Below are positions 45,637 to 57,743 of a stretch of 64,000 nucleotides of DNA, in pieces; position 1 is the first letter of the stretch; each line of letters starts with the position of its first letter. Below the pieces are notes generated by a model. The model saw nothing but the letters and a program-made list of their open reading frames with translations. It was not told where the DNA came from and did not search any database. The DNA is from Coniferiporia sulphurascens (lineage: Eukaryota > Basidiomycota > Agaricomycetes > Hymenochaetales > Hymenochaetaceae). The translations under genes and the position numbers were made by a program. The stretch is from contig NBBA01000001.1 in NCBI GenBank assembly GCA_002794785.1, forward strand, positions 1,612,001 to 1,676,000, in the 5' to 3' direction.

Positions 45637-48629
45637 CACATGTGCCCCATAGGGGATTTCTGCATGCGTGTCACGAAAGAAGTTATTGTTTTCGGTGTGC
45701 TGCATACACGGTGCTCTGAAACCATATAAGCAAGAAGCATTCGATTTCGGGAGATCGCGAGGAGGATGTATGCGGGTCTGTTACGCATGGGGAAAGGGAG
45801 GGAAGTGGGGTGAGGGGGCGGGGGGGGTTCGAGTTTATCTTCATCTCCAGAAGCTCGTTTATGCGTTGCAGTCGGGCGGACTGTCATTGGTGTTCAGGTT
45901 TATACTTAATTGTTCTTTCATTTCCTTCCAGACGTCCGGGAGGGGGGCGGTTCTTTCTTCGCCCTTGTACATCTGTTATTAACATCCGCTATACATCAGG
46001 TCAGCCTATCACCATCCATGCGCGCGTGCTATAGCTCCTGGATAGCCTGATATGTGTTAGCTCCGTCTCAGCAAGGTCGTTGCAAGTTCGGTGTCCCGAT
46101 GGACCCAGATAGGTGATCGATTCGCATTTAGAAGGCCGATCGCTGTGCGAGCCTGCAGTGCAGGCAGAAGGGCGTCTGTCTCCGTCATAACGGACACCCA
46201 TTCAATATCGCTCACCGGCTGCGACAAAAGGGTACCCTCCTAGACCACATCTGGTCATACTAGCGCGATTTAAAGAAAATCTTCCCTAAGCCATTCATTC
46301 CCTTCAGAGATTTGGGGCTTCGGACTCCGGGCCCGGGACTAGTACTGCTGCTCCCCACCTCGTCTTCTTCCGACTGAATGGCCCTCGCAGTCGTCGGTGT
46401 TAGTGTTGATACATTCAATTCCGCATATGTCCTATCTGCACCCTAACCTTTCCTTCATTTCTCTACCACCCCCACCCCCTGTGTGCACCCGGTCCAGCGG
46501 GTCATGTGGCCCCCCCGCAGCAGACGGTCTGGTCTTAAAACAACTGATTCATCTTGCGCGCCCAATCTTAATACGCGCGCTTGGAAAGCCTGGACTGGTA
46601 TAGCCGCTCAAGCTTCGCAGTCTTCCGACGTCTGCTGGCAGGCACCGCGAAGCACCATACGTGTCTCACGTAGGTCCGGCACGAGATAGAGGAGATGTGC
46701 GTCCGCAGTCGCATGTACCGTATTGCGTGTATGTATATCATCCTCCACCTCCTCTTTTGTGCACCCTTCCTTTCCGCCCGGCACTTTCGGTTCACATCGA
46801 TCTCGAATTTACCTTTACCGTTACCACCATCTCGGTAACTGCTATCCGACGAAGCAAGACCACCACCAAGCCCGTCTTCCATCCGCGCGAACCTATTTTT
46901 TTTTTCACGCAAGTCACAGTCCCCAATTGGCTTAGAAGACCTGCGTGCGCATTCCGTCGCTATCTTTGCTAGCAGTGTCACTAGGGGGGGTCTTTAATTG
47001 CGTGGCTGGTCTATTACATTGGACTGTCCCGCTCGCCCACGCCTCGCCAGGGCGGATTAGGAAAAGTGAACAAATGACGCAAACGAGGTCTGAGCTAAAT
47101 TAAGCGGCTGTTCACCAACAGACTCCCGGCATGTTCACACCGGGGGGTCGGTCTGGGCGGGGGACCTCAGGGGAAATAATATATGAGCGTACGTTTGACG
47201 CCCGGCACTAAACTCCCTCCTTCCACGCACGCACGCACGCACATGCCTCCACCCCCTTTGGTGCGCAGTCGCGAATGTATCATCTTTCTTGCTCACTCTG
47301 GCCTCGTTCCTTGCTTGCTTCTGGTTCCCTGGAGATTCCATGCAATCGCCCTGCTTTCCGGATCGCTGGTCCGCAGTCCGTACTCGAGACGGGTGTCCCC
47401 GTTTGTATTCACAATGGCCCCATCGGCCCGCAGTCAAAAATGCAAGTGGGAAATTTAGGCGTCTTCCCTCTCTCCCGACAACAGCCGGGAGCATCTCTAT
47501 TCGCACCCACCAAGATGTCAACATCCTCCCTCCATTCAAATTCAAATTTAAATCTGACGCGGGAAGTTTCGGTGGCTAAAGGAAATAAAGGACGGCGCTT
47601 CGCACTTCTCCCTATCAACACGTTTTCCCAAGCACCTGCGTCGATGTTCCCGAAGAGTTCTTTCCACGTCACAAAGTGCCGCTTTTCTCAAGCTTCGCCT
47701 GGGAATCGCAATACCCCTTCTTCGAGAAAAAGCCAGATCCAAAGGGGAGAAATCGAGATGAGGGTGGGCAGAAGGCGTGCGACCCTCTTCGTGCGTCACC
47801 GAAGCCAGAGGACGATGGGTGGAATGAATTAGAGAAGCCCTCGCGACAAGCTCCGCTATCTCGGTCTTCCGAGGCTGACGACAATAGGGGAAGCAATAGC
47901 GATCACGGTGGCTAGTGAGAGCGAGACGTCGGATATCGCCACCAGCGGCATATTGGAAGCTCCGTTTGTCGGTCAGCTGCCAGTGCCAGTGAGCGAAGAT
48001 AACCTTGCACGCCCATTTAGCCTCTTCGCCGGCATCCCTGCGATCCCGCAATACTCGGACCTGCCCTACAGTTTCAGAACAACATGCTTCTGGTTGATAT
48101 TACCGACAGCATGGCCTGTGTTGTTATGATAAGGGCAATTTCGGCTTTATATATCCAAGGCGTTCTGAACATTGAAGGCTGCAGGAGATGATGATATCTT
48201 CATTTCCTCTTTTTCTCCGACCTTCGCATCTTATCCGCCGTTTCATGACGAGTAATTCCATGATAGTCCATCTTATAAAGTGGGTGAGCATGAAAAGTAA
48301 AGACATAGCATTTGACTCCTATGAAAGTCTTGCTGATCGTACCGCCTGTGGGAGATACTTACTCCTAATGGAAACGTCATCTCTAATGGTATTTATTCTC
48401 ACGGCTATCGCAAAAGAGTCGCGTTACAGAATTTCGATTTAGAATCGGCGTCGATCTCTGCGTCGGCTCCGAGTACATTCCTACAGTACGTTATGTAAAT
48501 AACAAGAACTAACCCCACCACATGTAAAAGGTCTGTTTAAACTTTAGTGTGTATCTTGAATAGATATGTGTATGGTTGTAGAAGCGGAAGGGATTGCACG
48601 CCACAGTATACATACTGGAACTCTGCACC
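45637..48629. other. Gene-poor region of 3 kb
   Basis: No protein gene is supported between the SERF stop and the ORP stop. Frames on both strands (for example 47275-47832 plus, 47548-48051 minus) overlap each other and have no family text. CT-rich runs, gcacgcacgcacgcac (about 47226-47243) and T-runs are present. It continues the composition of the region left of SERF. Confidence 0.5.
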
Positions 48630-50424
48630 TCAAGATGAGGACTCAGGCCGAGACGACCAGATCCACTCCTGCGCAGCCTTCGTCGCCTCTTTCGGGTCCG
48701 CAGGAATCCTGTACAAAGACTTTCAGCTAGGTGCATCCCGATGTCCAATATCGAATTACTCACGCAAACATCGGCTCCCACCGCCCTTCGCGCTTCTCAA
48801 AGAAGCGCGGTACGAATTCTTCGCCGCTCTCGTCACGCCGCCGCCGGTCTTCGCGCTGCGCGTCCTCGACTGCGCATTTTGCATCCGTTGCAGCGTCCAT
48901 GTCTTTCGCGGCGATTGCATTCGTCAGTGCGCTCCACTGTCGCCGCGATTCATTCTCGTCTTGGTCCTCCTCAGGTGGTACTAGCTTCGCGGCTACACGC
49001 TTTCCAGCTTCGCTGTTTGCATCGAACAGCAGCCTCTTCTTTCCCGACTTGTCCTTCAAGTCTATTGCATGCGACCAACGACCGCTCACTTCGCCGACAT
49101 CGGACCCGTTGTGACGGATACGCCCAACAATAGCGTTGTAGGTTCCGGAGAAAAAGCCCTGGGGAAGTCAATGCTCTGACTCATAACAATAAACGAAGAA
49201 GACAAACCTTTGTTTTGAATTCGACATCGCAGGACATGCCCGTTTTATCGTTCTTCGCAACACAAGTGTCGCCCAGTTCAAATACCATTTTGCCGAATAG
49301 GATGCCCCGAGCGTACATGTTAGGCATGGTAATTACATATTCTGCTCACCGATAAAAGTCAAACGAATGGATAAGCCGAAATGCACAGTAGGACTTGAAA
49401 ACCACTGATACGAACCGCCGTCTTCTGGTCTATCCATAAGTAGAATGCGATTCTCCCCCTCCATGGTCGTCGCCACGCTATTACCCAAGAATTTAGATTT
49501 AGGCCGGATCTCGCCAACAATGCGCACCCCATTCTCGGGCGAGATATAGAAATAGGCAGAAATAGGCGGATGATGGGACACTGGTCATGTGTATGAGGTA
49601 AGATACCATAAAACGAATAATATCGTCGAATACTTGCCTTGCTCAGCGATGTAGAAGCCCTGTGTCCCGTTTGGATAGTCATATCGACAACGGAAAAACT
49701 CGCCGAGGACGGGATTATAACTAATGGAGGATGACAGTCAAAATCCGGAAGAAAGCCAAGCATGCGGCCCGCACAGTGACTAAAACAGACTTACGGCTTT
49801 TTAACACCTTTAGGCTTGATGTGCCAACCACTCAAGTAATAACGTAAGACAGTAATAAAACGTTCCTCGGGGTCGTCCATTCCTTCAGCACTAGAGGCGG
49901 TGTCAGCTCACTCCAGGAGCACCGGCTCTTAGAAGAGGATGTCAACCTACCCAAATATGAGTTCAGGGTGAGACATGAAGTCAGCAATACGCTCGAGCAT
50001 GCTGCGAGGCTCGAGGACGAATGTCGGGAACGTGACACGGTGAAGATCCATGCCAATCCTAACAAGTTCAATGTGCAGAGTGCGAACGACGCGCCAAGCA
50101 TGTCAATGAACAAGCAGTTTCGTTGCAGTGACATGTACTTCAACTTTACCTGAGCTGTGAAATGAGACTCGAGATGATGGAACCCTCTTGTTCGTCTCTG
50201 CCGTCATCGTCAGTATCATTGCAGACAAGGGTAGTCAACATTGTGTGTGGAGCCAGATAAAAGTCGGACGTGTCTAGGTGTACAGAGTAGGAAGAGTGGA
50301 TGAAAGAGACTGACAAGACGGAGGTATCGTCGGGCTCGCTATCCTCAATTGGCTTGTCGTCCACGGAGCCGCCGCGTGGTCTGCCACGCAGCGCAGAGCT
50401 TGCCTGACCGAACAGACCCATCAT
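48630..50424 (-). CDS. Oxysterol-binding protein homologue, short Kes1/Osh4-like type
   Basis: Eight exons (50424-50150, 50058-49951, 49890-49795, 49720-49638, 49580-49416, 49341-49208, 49158-48764, 48708-48630) give 444 aa. These proteins exchange sterol or other lipids with PI4P between membranes. The family fingerprint EQVSHHPP is present, split by an intron after EQ. Also visible are [10 protein letters not shown], the lid and core segment [20 protein letters not shown], and the C-terminal [19 protein letters not shown]. No PH domain or FFAT motif is seen, so it is of the short Kes1 type by length. Exon 4 ends at a GC donor (gcaagt after 49638), required by phase. The last exon ([17 protein letters not shown]) needs the acceptor before 48708. 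Confidence 0.92.
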
Positions 50425-51187
50425 GTCGTGTGCTTCGTGAAAGGGATATGGGTCTAAGAGTGTCGAGTACCGCGAGGTATTTGGTTAGTGATCGATGCAG
50501 AAAGAGACAGGCCGAGCTCGGCGACCAGACCGAGATGAGTAGGGCAGCCGAGGGCGAAAGGGGGGTGCGTAAGCAAGGCCGTTGCTGCGGTGCGTAGTCG
50601 TCGTGGATGCTGAGCAAGGGCGATAGGGACGGATGAAACGACAGAGGGCTGTGCCAGGCGCGGCTTGGGCGCGGCTTGCGTCCGAAGACGTCACGCGTCT
50701 CCATAACCCCGTTGTATGCGCCCGACGCTCGGCCACTCCAGAATTTGCAATATATATCCAAGAAAATATATAAAACGACAGACATACGACTAGGGTATGG
50801 TTAGCATGCTACGCAGGGTAAATGGGCCAGACGCGGTGGTTTTGGGGAAAGATGATTAAACAGAGGAATTACGTTCAGGAGGGGTAGAATCCAACAGGTC
50901 TCTGTGGAGAAACTAGACGAGTATATGACTTGTGACAATATCTGATGGTGGCGGGGATATCAAGAGTGAAACGGGAATAAAAGATGCAAAGAGATTGCGA
51001 GCGAAACGGGACGTTGCAAATAATCCGTGATGAGCCAGGCAAAGAAATAGAGTGGAAAGACAAGTCAGTATGAAAACACTATAACACACAACGAACGACG
51101 TTTGGTTTCAACAACGGTTTAACGACAGTGAGAATTTAGTGATAAATCCTTGAAAGAAAAGGGAGAAAATCTAGCCAGTCAGAGTCT
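50425..51187. promoter_or_regulatory. ORP promoter and 3' flank of the coiled-coil gene
   Basis: This is 763 bp of tandem minus-strand intergenic DNA. A TATA-like stretch (atatatccaagaaaatatataaaac) lies at about 50750-50775, some 330 bp upstream of the ORP start. No further gene is seen. Confidence 0.4.
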
Positions 51188-54100
51188 TCACGACCACCAT
51201 CCATCGTCGCCTTGCGTCGGTGCAAGAGACACAGTACTCGGAGTCGGCGATGGCGGGCGATATTGCATTGAGAGTTGGCCACGCGGGGTTGCTGGCATTG
51301 CAAATGAACTCTGCCGGCTTGGTGCGTGCATCGAATCCCAAGTCGACGTCACTGGTGGAGGCGATATGGCCATTGAACGAGGGGCGAGTGTTTTACCATT
51401 CACGCGCGGGGTCGCCGGCTCTGGTCCCTCGTACGCCGTGCTGGCTCGCGAGGAAGGCCTTGCTTGCGCCGCGAGCCCCGATACGGCATGGGAGATCTTA
51501 CGCTCCTCTTGAAGCTCAGAGCTGAGATCGCTAATTTTGGACTTGAGGGAAGCGACCTCTTCCTCAAGTTTCCTCTCGCGATCCTAAAATGTAAACCAAC
51601 GAAAATTAAATTACAAGACACATTGAAAACATGACTTGAACAGACCTTGAACAAACGCTCCTCGGCGTCGTGTTCCTCTAACTGAAGCCTGGCCAGCGAG
51701 TAATCGGCATCGAGCTGAGCCCTTGTCTGCTCGCCTTGATCAACCACAGTTGTAAGACGTTCAATCTCGCCCTCGAACTCCCTGGCCTTCCTCTCCCACT
51801 CAGTAGAGCGCTGCTGTGCTTGCGCGAGATTTTGCCGTGTAGTCGATGAAGCACGTTCAGTATTCGCGATTTTGGTTTCCTGTTCCTTGAAACGCTTTTG
51901 CAACGTAGCATACTCGCCCTCAAGCACTTTGCTGCGGTCTCTAGCACGCTTCAATTCCGCTACCTCTTCGGACTCTACCTTTCCAATGAGATTGGTTAAC
52001 GTGTTAATCTGGTCAGCAGTATGACGGAATTCCTCCCAATGAGACTGCTGCGCGGCAAGATGGTCACGGTCAGCTTGGAGCAGTTTGAGGGCCTGCAGGG
52101 TTGATTCTTTATCCCGCACGACAAATTCCGCTTGCATTTCTAGGCTGTCGATCTATCAAAAAAAACATGGTTAGTAAACGCGCTAATATGGAAGTAGCTA
52201 TTAACCATATTTACCTTGGACTTCAGCTGATGCTTCTCAAGTGCAAGCTCGCGATTGGCCTTCTCTAACTCTGCAATACGCTCTTGTTGAGTCTGCGCGT
52301 TAACGTCCGAGATCTTCAGTCTGTCCAAAGCGGTATGCATGGCGCGTTCTTGGTCAGCATTACGGGCTCCCAGGGCTGCAAACTCGGCCGCTTGAACTAT
52401 TGCGTTAGCTTGCAGTTCCTCTACCTTCGTACGCAGACGGTCTCGCTCGCTTTCCGCTGCACCGAGTTTCTCGATTATATTATCCTTCTCGACGCGAATT
52501 TGGCCGTGCGCGCCCCTCGCCTTTACGAGCTGCACTTGAAGATCTGCGTTCATTGCAGCCGACTTGCGAAGCTCCTGAGAGGCATCTTGCATCGATTGGA
52601 TACGCGAGAGAACCTCAGCTTGTTTTGCTTCGTAGCTCGAAAGAGCTGAGCTGACAGACTCGGGAATGGGCTTGAGTTCATTAATTAGTTGACGACTAAT
52701 AGATAAAATTTCATTCTTCTCTTCGGTAAGGTTCATGCGAGAAGAATCGATAGACTCCACAGAGGCTTCGATACGCTGCAAACTCTGAAATCCTGATTTC
52801 GCAACTTCCTCCTGTTTCGAGACTAGTGACTGGATCATACCCACAGCCTCGGTAACAAGAACCAACTTTTCCGCAAGACCTGACAAACCCTTTACAGTAT
52901 CGGACTGCCCGGACACAAAAACGCGAGCTGTCGCAGACAGGTCGCTCTGTTCCCGGTTTAACGTTGTAATACCCTCACTCAGATCGTCAAAGCGTCCAAG
53001 AAGAGGTGTCAACGTCTCCGTAAGCTTGCTCTTCAGGCCGTTGAAGTTTACTGCGACATCGTTGTCACGAACAGCAAGACGTGAATCTAGACGCTCGACC
53101 ACAAGGTCTGCAACCTGCTCTTTAATGGTATAGGTATCAATGGGGGAAATAAGTCGGTTGATAGCAGCAGTCATCTCCGAAACGAGGTTATCTGTATCGA
53201 AGACAGTTGGGGTAGAGGCGATAGATTGCAGAACAGGCATCAGGCGATCAGCAATTAATTCTGCTGTTTCACGCTTATCCGAGGCGAGGTCTATCAGCTG
53301 AGTAATATGAGGTTTAACGGCCTGGGATAGCTGTACTGTCAAACCTTCATAGTCAATAGGGTCTGAGCGCAGGGCGGCGAGCCGGGGAGTCAAAGCAGAA
53401 AGCAGTTCGAATACGAGTGCATCCCTTTCTTGACGGGTGCCCGTGTATTGTGCCGTAGCCTCAATGACGCTTAAACGCTCGGACAAATGAGCACCAGAGG
53501 CCAATACATTTGCCTTCAGCTCCTGTACACTGCGAACAAGATCGAGGATCGACTCCGGCGTCGTGGAGCCTTCTGAGTCTTTGATATTCTGTAAGATAGT
53601 CGCGAGGTCTTCTTGAATATGTCTACGAGTATCCTCGTGACCCTGCTCTACTACGCTTCTGATCATCTCGAAATCGAGCTCACCACGAGCGTCAAAAGTA
53701 CTGTCATCCAATCCCCTGACTGCTGAGTCACGAAGCTGGGTGCGGAACATAGCCATGGCCTCCTTGACCATTTCGTCAGTAGAACCACTTATAAGCCCAC
53801 CCTCGACAGGTACACGGGAAAGCAGATCTTGACGTAGTGACTCGATCTTTTGGTCAAGGAGAGACTCCAATCTTTCGACCACACGAAGGCCCTTGCTATA
53901 TGCCGCGATGTCGGGCGGTACACTTGATTCACGGGATGACATGGGGCTGTCTGGCGTGGCAGCGGAGCTGCGCCTACTGCGCGATGCGCCCTCACTTGAA
54001 ACATCGTAGTCCTCTTGCGATACATCAAGATCTTCCGGTTTGGCCATACGCTTTGTCGCCTTGCGAGAAATTGCAGGCACTGATAGGTCATCGAGAGAGA

Positions 54101-57100
54101 AGTCACTTCTCGCTTCTGAAAATTCGAGAGAACTGCCATGGGCGCGGGTGGGACGAACTCTATCGTCAGCATCTCCACTCGCCAGGTTTTTGAATAAACC
54201 TGCAGGAACCATATTTGTTGAGACTGGATGTTTAAAGTCGAGTGGGATTGGTGCCCTTTTCTGTTTATTTATAGACGGTAAAGTAAGCTCTGGCGATCTG
54301 TCGTCATTAAGCACCGATCCACGCGTTGCATCAATCGAAAGGAAATCTGTCGCATTAAGTGTATCTGCCAAGGACCTCTGCTCCTGTCCAAGGAGAGGGG
54401 GCAGGACAGGAGGAAGGTTGGAGAAACCAGAGAAAGTGAACGGCTTGGCTGATGGATTCAGTGCTGCGGCGCCACGACTAGCAGCTGGTGAGGGAGAGGT
54501 TGGAGCGGAACGAGTGAAAACCATAGTAGATTCGGGTGCACGAGGGAATCGGAAGCTGGACATCGAGTTTTGCCCTCCCTCATCATCAGACTCATCTGTA
54601 TCAGACCCTAAAGGAGACAAGCTTGTCCTTTGTCTTTTCTCACGACCTTGTGCAGCTCTTGACAAGCCAGCAATCGGGGTCTCGGGCAAGGGACGAGACA
54701 CCTCCGAGGCAGAGAGGACTGGTTCTGGGAAAGAAAGCTTTGGAACACCTTCTGGAAGACGGAAAGTGAATCCGCCCGGTTTAAACTCTTGAGCAGCAGC
54801 ATTCAAAACATGCGATTTTCCAATCGAGGGAAGCCTAGAGTGCGTCGGAACACTCGCTTGCGCGGGCGATGACGCGGCCTCGCTATGAACGGACATGGGA
54901 ACAGAAGTCGGAGCCGCATTGGGGACAAATGCGGGTCGTGCACCACCAAACACGAATGGCTTAGCGAAGGGATTGAGCTCTTTCTTCGATGAAGATGATG
55001 TACTCGTTGTTTTTCCGTGATGAGCTGAGTCTTGTAAGGAAACTGGGACGCTAAGTTGGCCACTAGCGAAGTGGTCAGACGGTCCACGCGAATGAGACGG
55101 CAATGATCCATAATAAGAATATTGATTTGAAGGATCGCGCGAATGAGGGAGAGGGGGAAGAGGCCGACTGACGCGACTGCCCGCATCTGCCAAAGGTCTT
55201 GCGTAATGTTGATCATCTAAACCATGGTTACCGAAGGTCAGGACGGGGCGTCCCTCCTCACTGGGGTTTGAAATAATATCGTCGTCGTCGCCACGAGGGA
55301 TATACTGTTCTTCAGGTGGTCTCGGGAACATGGGTATCCTGCGCGGTATCTCCTGGACATCTGGCACTTCCTGATGCATACGGCGAAGATATTGACGATG
55401 AAGCCTTTCATGTCGTGCCCGTTCCTCGTCCGACGGATTCGACCACTCACCAATGCTCTTTGTGCGTACTGAGCACAATTGAGTTTTAAAGTAACTGGGA
55501 AACTTACCTCCTGGTCCTCCGATAGGTCTCCGGCCGATCTTAAGTCCTCGGATCCGGTCCATTCATTTAACGGGTCGACCACCTCGATCCCTGCCCTATC
55601 CTCCACACCGAATTGAATCTCCCTACTTCCCTTTCTGCTACGAGCCACCATTGTCTCGTCCAAAAGCTTTCCCACCGACCCCACCGACAATGCCACCGAG
55701 ATTCTGGATGCATGCCTAGTATGAACGCCCGGTTTAGGAACGTCAGCATCCATCTCCTGCTCGAGAGTTGGTTGCACAGCATTTGATAAAGGAAGGACTT
55801 CGTCCCGCTCGGTAGATATCCCAGCGGCGACGGCCTCAACAGGGAGATCAGTCAGTAGAGCTTCATCTTCAACCTCTTCTTCTTCGGGAATATCCAGCCC
55901 AAAACCGCGAGTGAAATCAGGTCGACTCTCCGCCCGAGACGGTACAGAAGGCACACTGAGCTGAGCAGGAACTCTCCCCTGCGGCGCGAATATTCCGATT
56001 GGCGATGGAACTTTAGCAATATCAACTTCCTCGTCATCCTCATTAACATGTGGAGGCACATTCACGGGTCCAAAGGTTGTATATACTGGCGACTGGAAAT
56101 GAGAAAGCGACATGCTTTGCCCATGGGCGACCCGCATGTGAGGAAGCTGGGAGTTCGGAGATGCGGAGTTGAAAGCGGGTTGGGGAGAGGCCGAAAGGGA
56201 ATTTGATGTACTTTGTTGCTGCTGCAGCTTATTAAGCTTGAACATCAGTAATGCAGGATCAGCGGGGGATGATATCTGTTATGCATCCCTTAGCGTATAT
56301 GAACTATGTATGACTAGATTGGATGACGAACCGAGGCGGCACGCCCATGAGGTGCATAGATATCCGGTACGGCGGCATAGTCCGACCTTCGTTCAATACC
56401 GAGCTTTTCCAGCTTCTCGTCAATTTCTCGCTGCCGCATTTCGTCCCAAGATGCCTACAAAAGCGTAGAATGAGTTTTTTTTCGAAATCACACGAGCATA
56501 CGAATGAGTGCACGTACCCTTCCCGGTAGGAAAACATCAACAGTAGTGGGTAGATGCCGTCTGTGGTTCTCGTCAGGGTACAATTCCATAGATGTAGTCT
56601 CCGGGGGGGCGGAATTGGGAAGACTCTGAAGTTCAGACGCTGCAACAGGTTGGCGCGACCAAAGTGACTTATTGGACACGTCCTCCGATATGTCATTTAC
56701 TCCTCCATCGGTATCCGTCTCTTGCGGTAATTTCACAGGCACTTTCTTCAGCTTCAGCTTCTCTTGAAAGGCCACCGCAGCGGGCGGAAGAGGGCTGACT
56801 TTTCGATTTGGCCCACCGAGCATGGCCTTCGGGGGACCCCCAATCATACTTGGGGTCCGCCTACTTTTGGGAACGAAAGGCATTGAAGGGGGAGCTCCTG
56901 GTGGGCCACCATGCATCATCTGGGGCGGAAACTGCTGGCCTAGGGGCGTCATTGGTACGGGAGGGTGAATACCCAGTCCGTTAAACTGGGCAAGACTTGA
57001 GCTGACCCTGTGTCCGGCATGCATCGGACGCTGTGGGGGACCGGGAGGAGGGGGAAAGAAAGACGCCTGCATCGGCGTTTGCAGCGGGAACGCTGGGCTA

Positions 57101-57258
57101 AACGGATGCATTTGGGGAAGGGAAGGAAAGCCTGGTTGGGTGGCAGTTTGAAGGGCCGGCGAGAACATTGTTCGTGTGTCCAATGAGTTCACCAGGCGGG
57201 GGTCCATCATAGGCGGGATGAAAAGCCGCGACGGCTGCTGACGATGTTGAGTAGCCAT
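51188..57258 (-). CDS. Very large coiled-coil protein of unknown function
   Basis: Six exons (57258-56518, 56454-56332, 56275-55508, 55457-52215, 52152-51646, 51583-51188) give 1,925 aa. I do not recognise the family. The N terminus (about 1-250) is Pro/Met/Gln-rich (FFPPPPGPPQRPMHAG). A short charged motif follows, WDEMRQREIDEKLEKLGIER. Residues 300-850 are Ser/Pro-rich with acidic patches and RIPMFPRPPEEQ. From about 850 the protein is predominantly helical with heptad-like Leu spacing to about 1790 (ELQANAIVQAAEFAALGARN, LQADRDHLAAQQSHWEEF). The C-terminal 100 residues are again Pro/Ser-rich. No motor, membrane or enzyme domain is seen. By layout it could be a scaffold of the cytoskeleton, septum or spindle pole, which is inference. 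All exon joins are in phase. Confidence 0.8.
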
Positions 57259-57743
57259 TGCACGGTCACGGCGCGTCCGTACGGGCGAGGCAAGGTATGG
57301 GCCTTGTTCAAGATAGGCAGACGAGGAGCAAGACGCGTCCTACGAGTGTCGACGAGGAGTCGAAGGGGGAAACGGAAATGTCACTGAAGACAATAAGGAA
57401 AGGGGAACCGACTGCGACCAACGATAAGCCGTGCCAGTTGCCTGCAAAAACGAGCCTAAGCGACGACGGTGTGCCGAGGGAGCTCAGGCAGCGGGGAAGA
57501 CCTACAAGGTCGTTGTCGGCAGACAAAGGTCGTCGCCGTCGCTGCAGATCTGCCTCAGGTCTATTTCTCACGATCGTGGCCTGATGCGAAGCGCCCGCTC
57601 AGTCCCGGCGGCGGAATAAAAGTATATGTAGCAAACTCAGATATAAGTACGACAAACATTACTGTACAGGTTTACAGCAGTAAAGAACGGGGGGGGGGGA
57701 AATACTCAAACACGTCTACGAAGAAAAAAAGGCAGGAATGGAA
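57259..57743. promoter_or_regulatory. Promoter of the coiled-coil gene and TOP2 3' flank
   Basis: This is 485 bp between the coiled-coil gene start and the TOP2 stop, both on the minus strand. A poly-G run sits at about 57690-57700. The plus-strand frames here are shadows. Confidence 0.45.
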
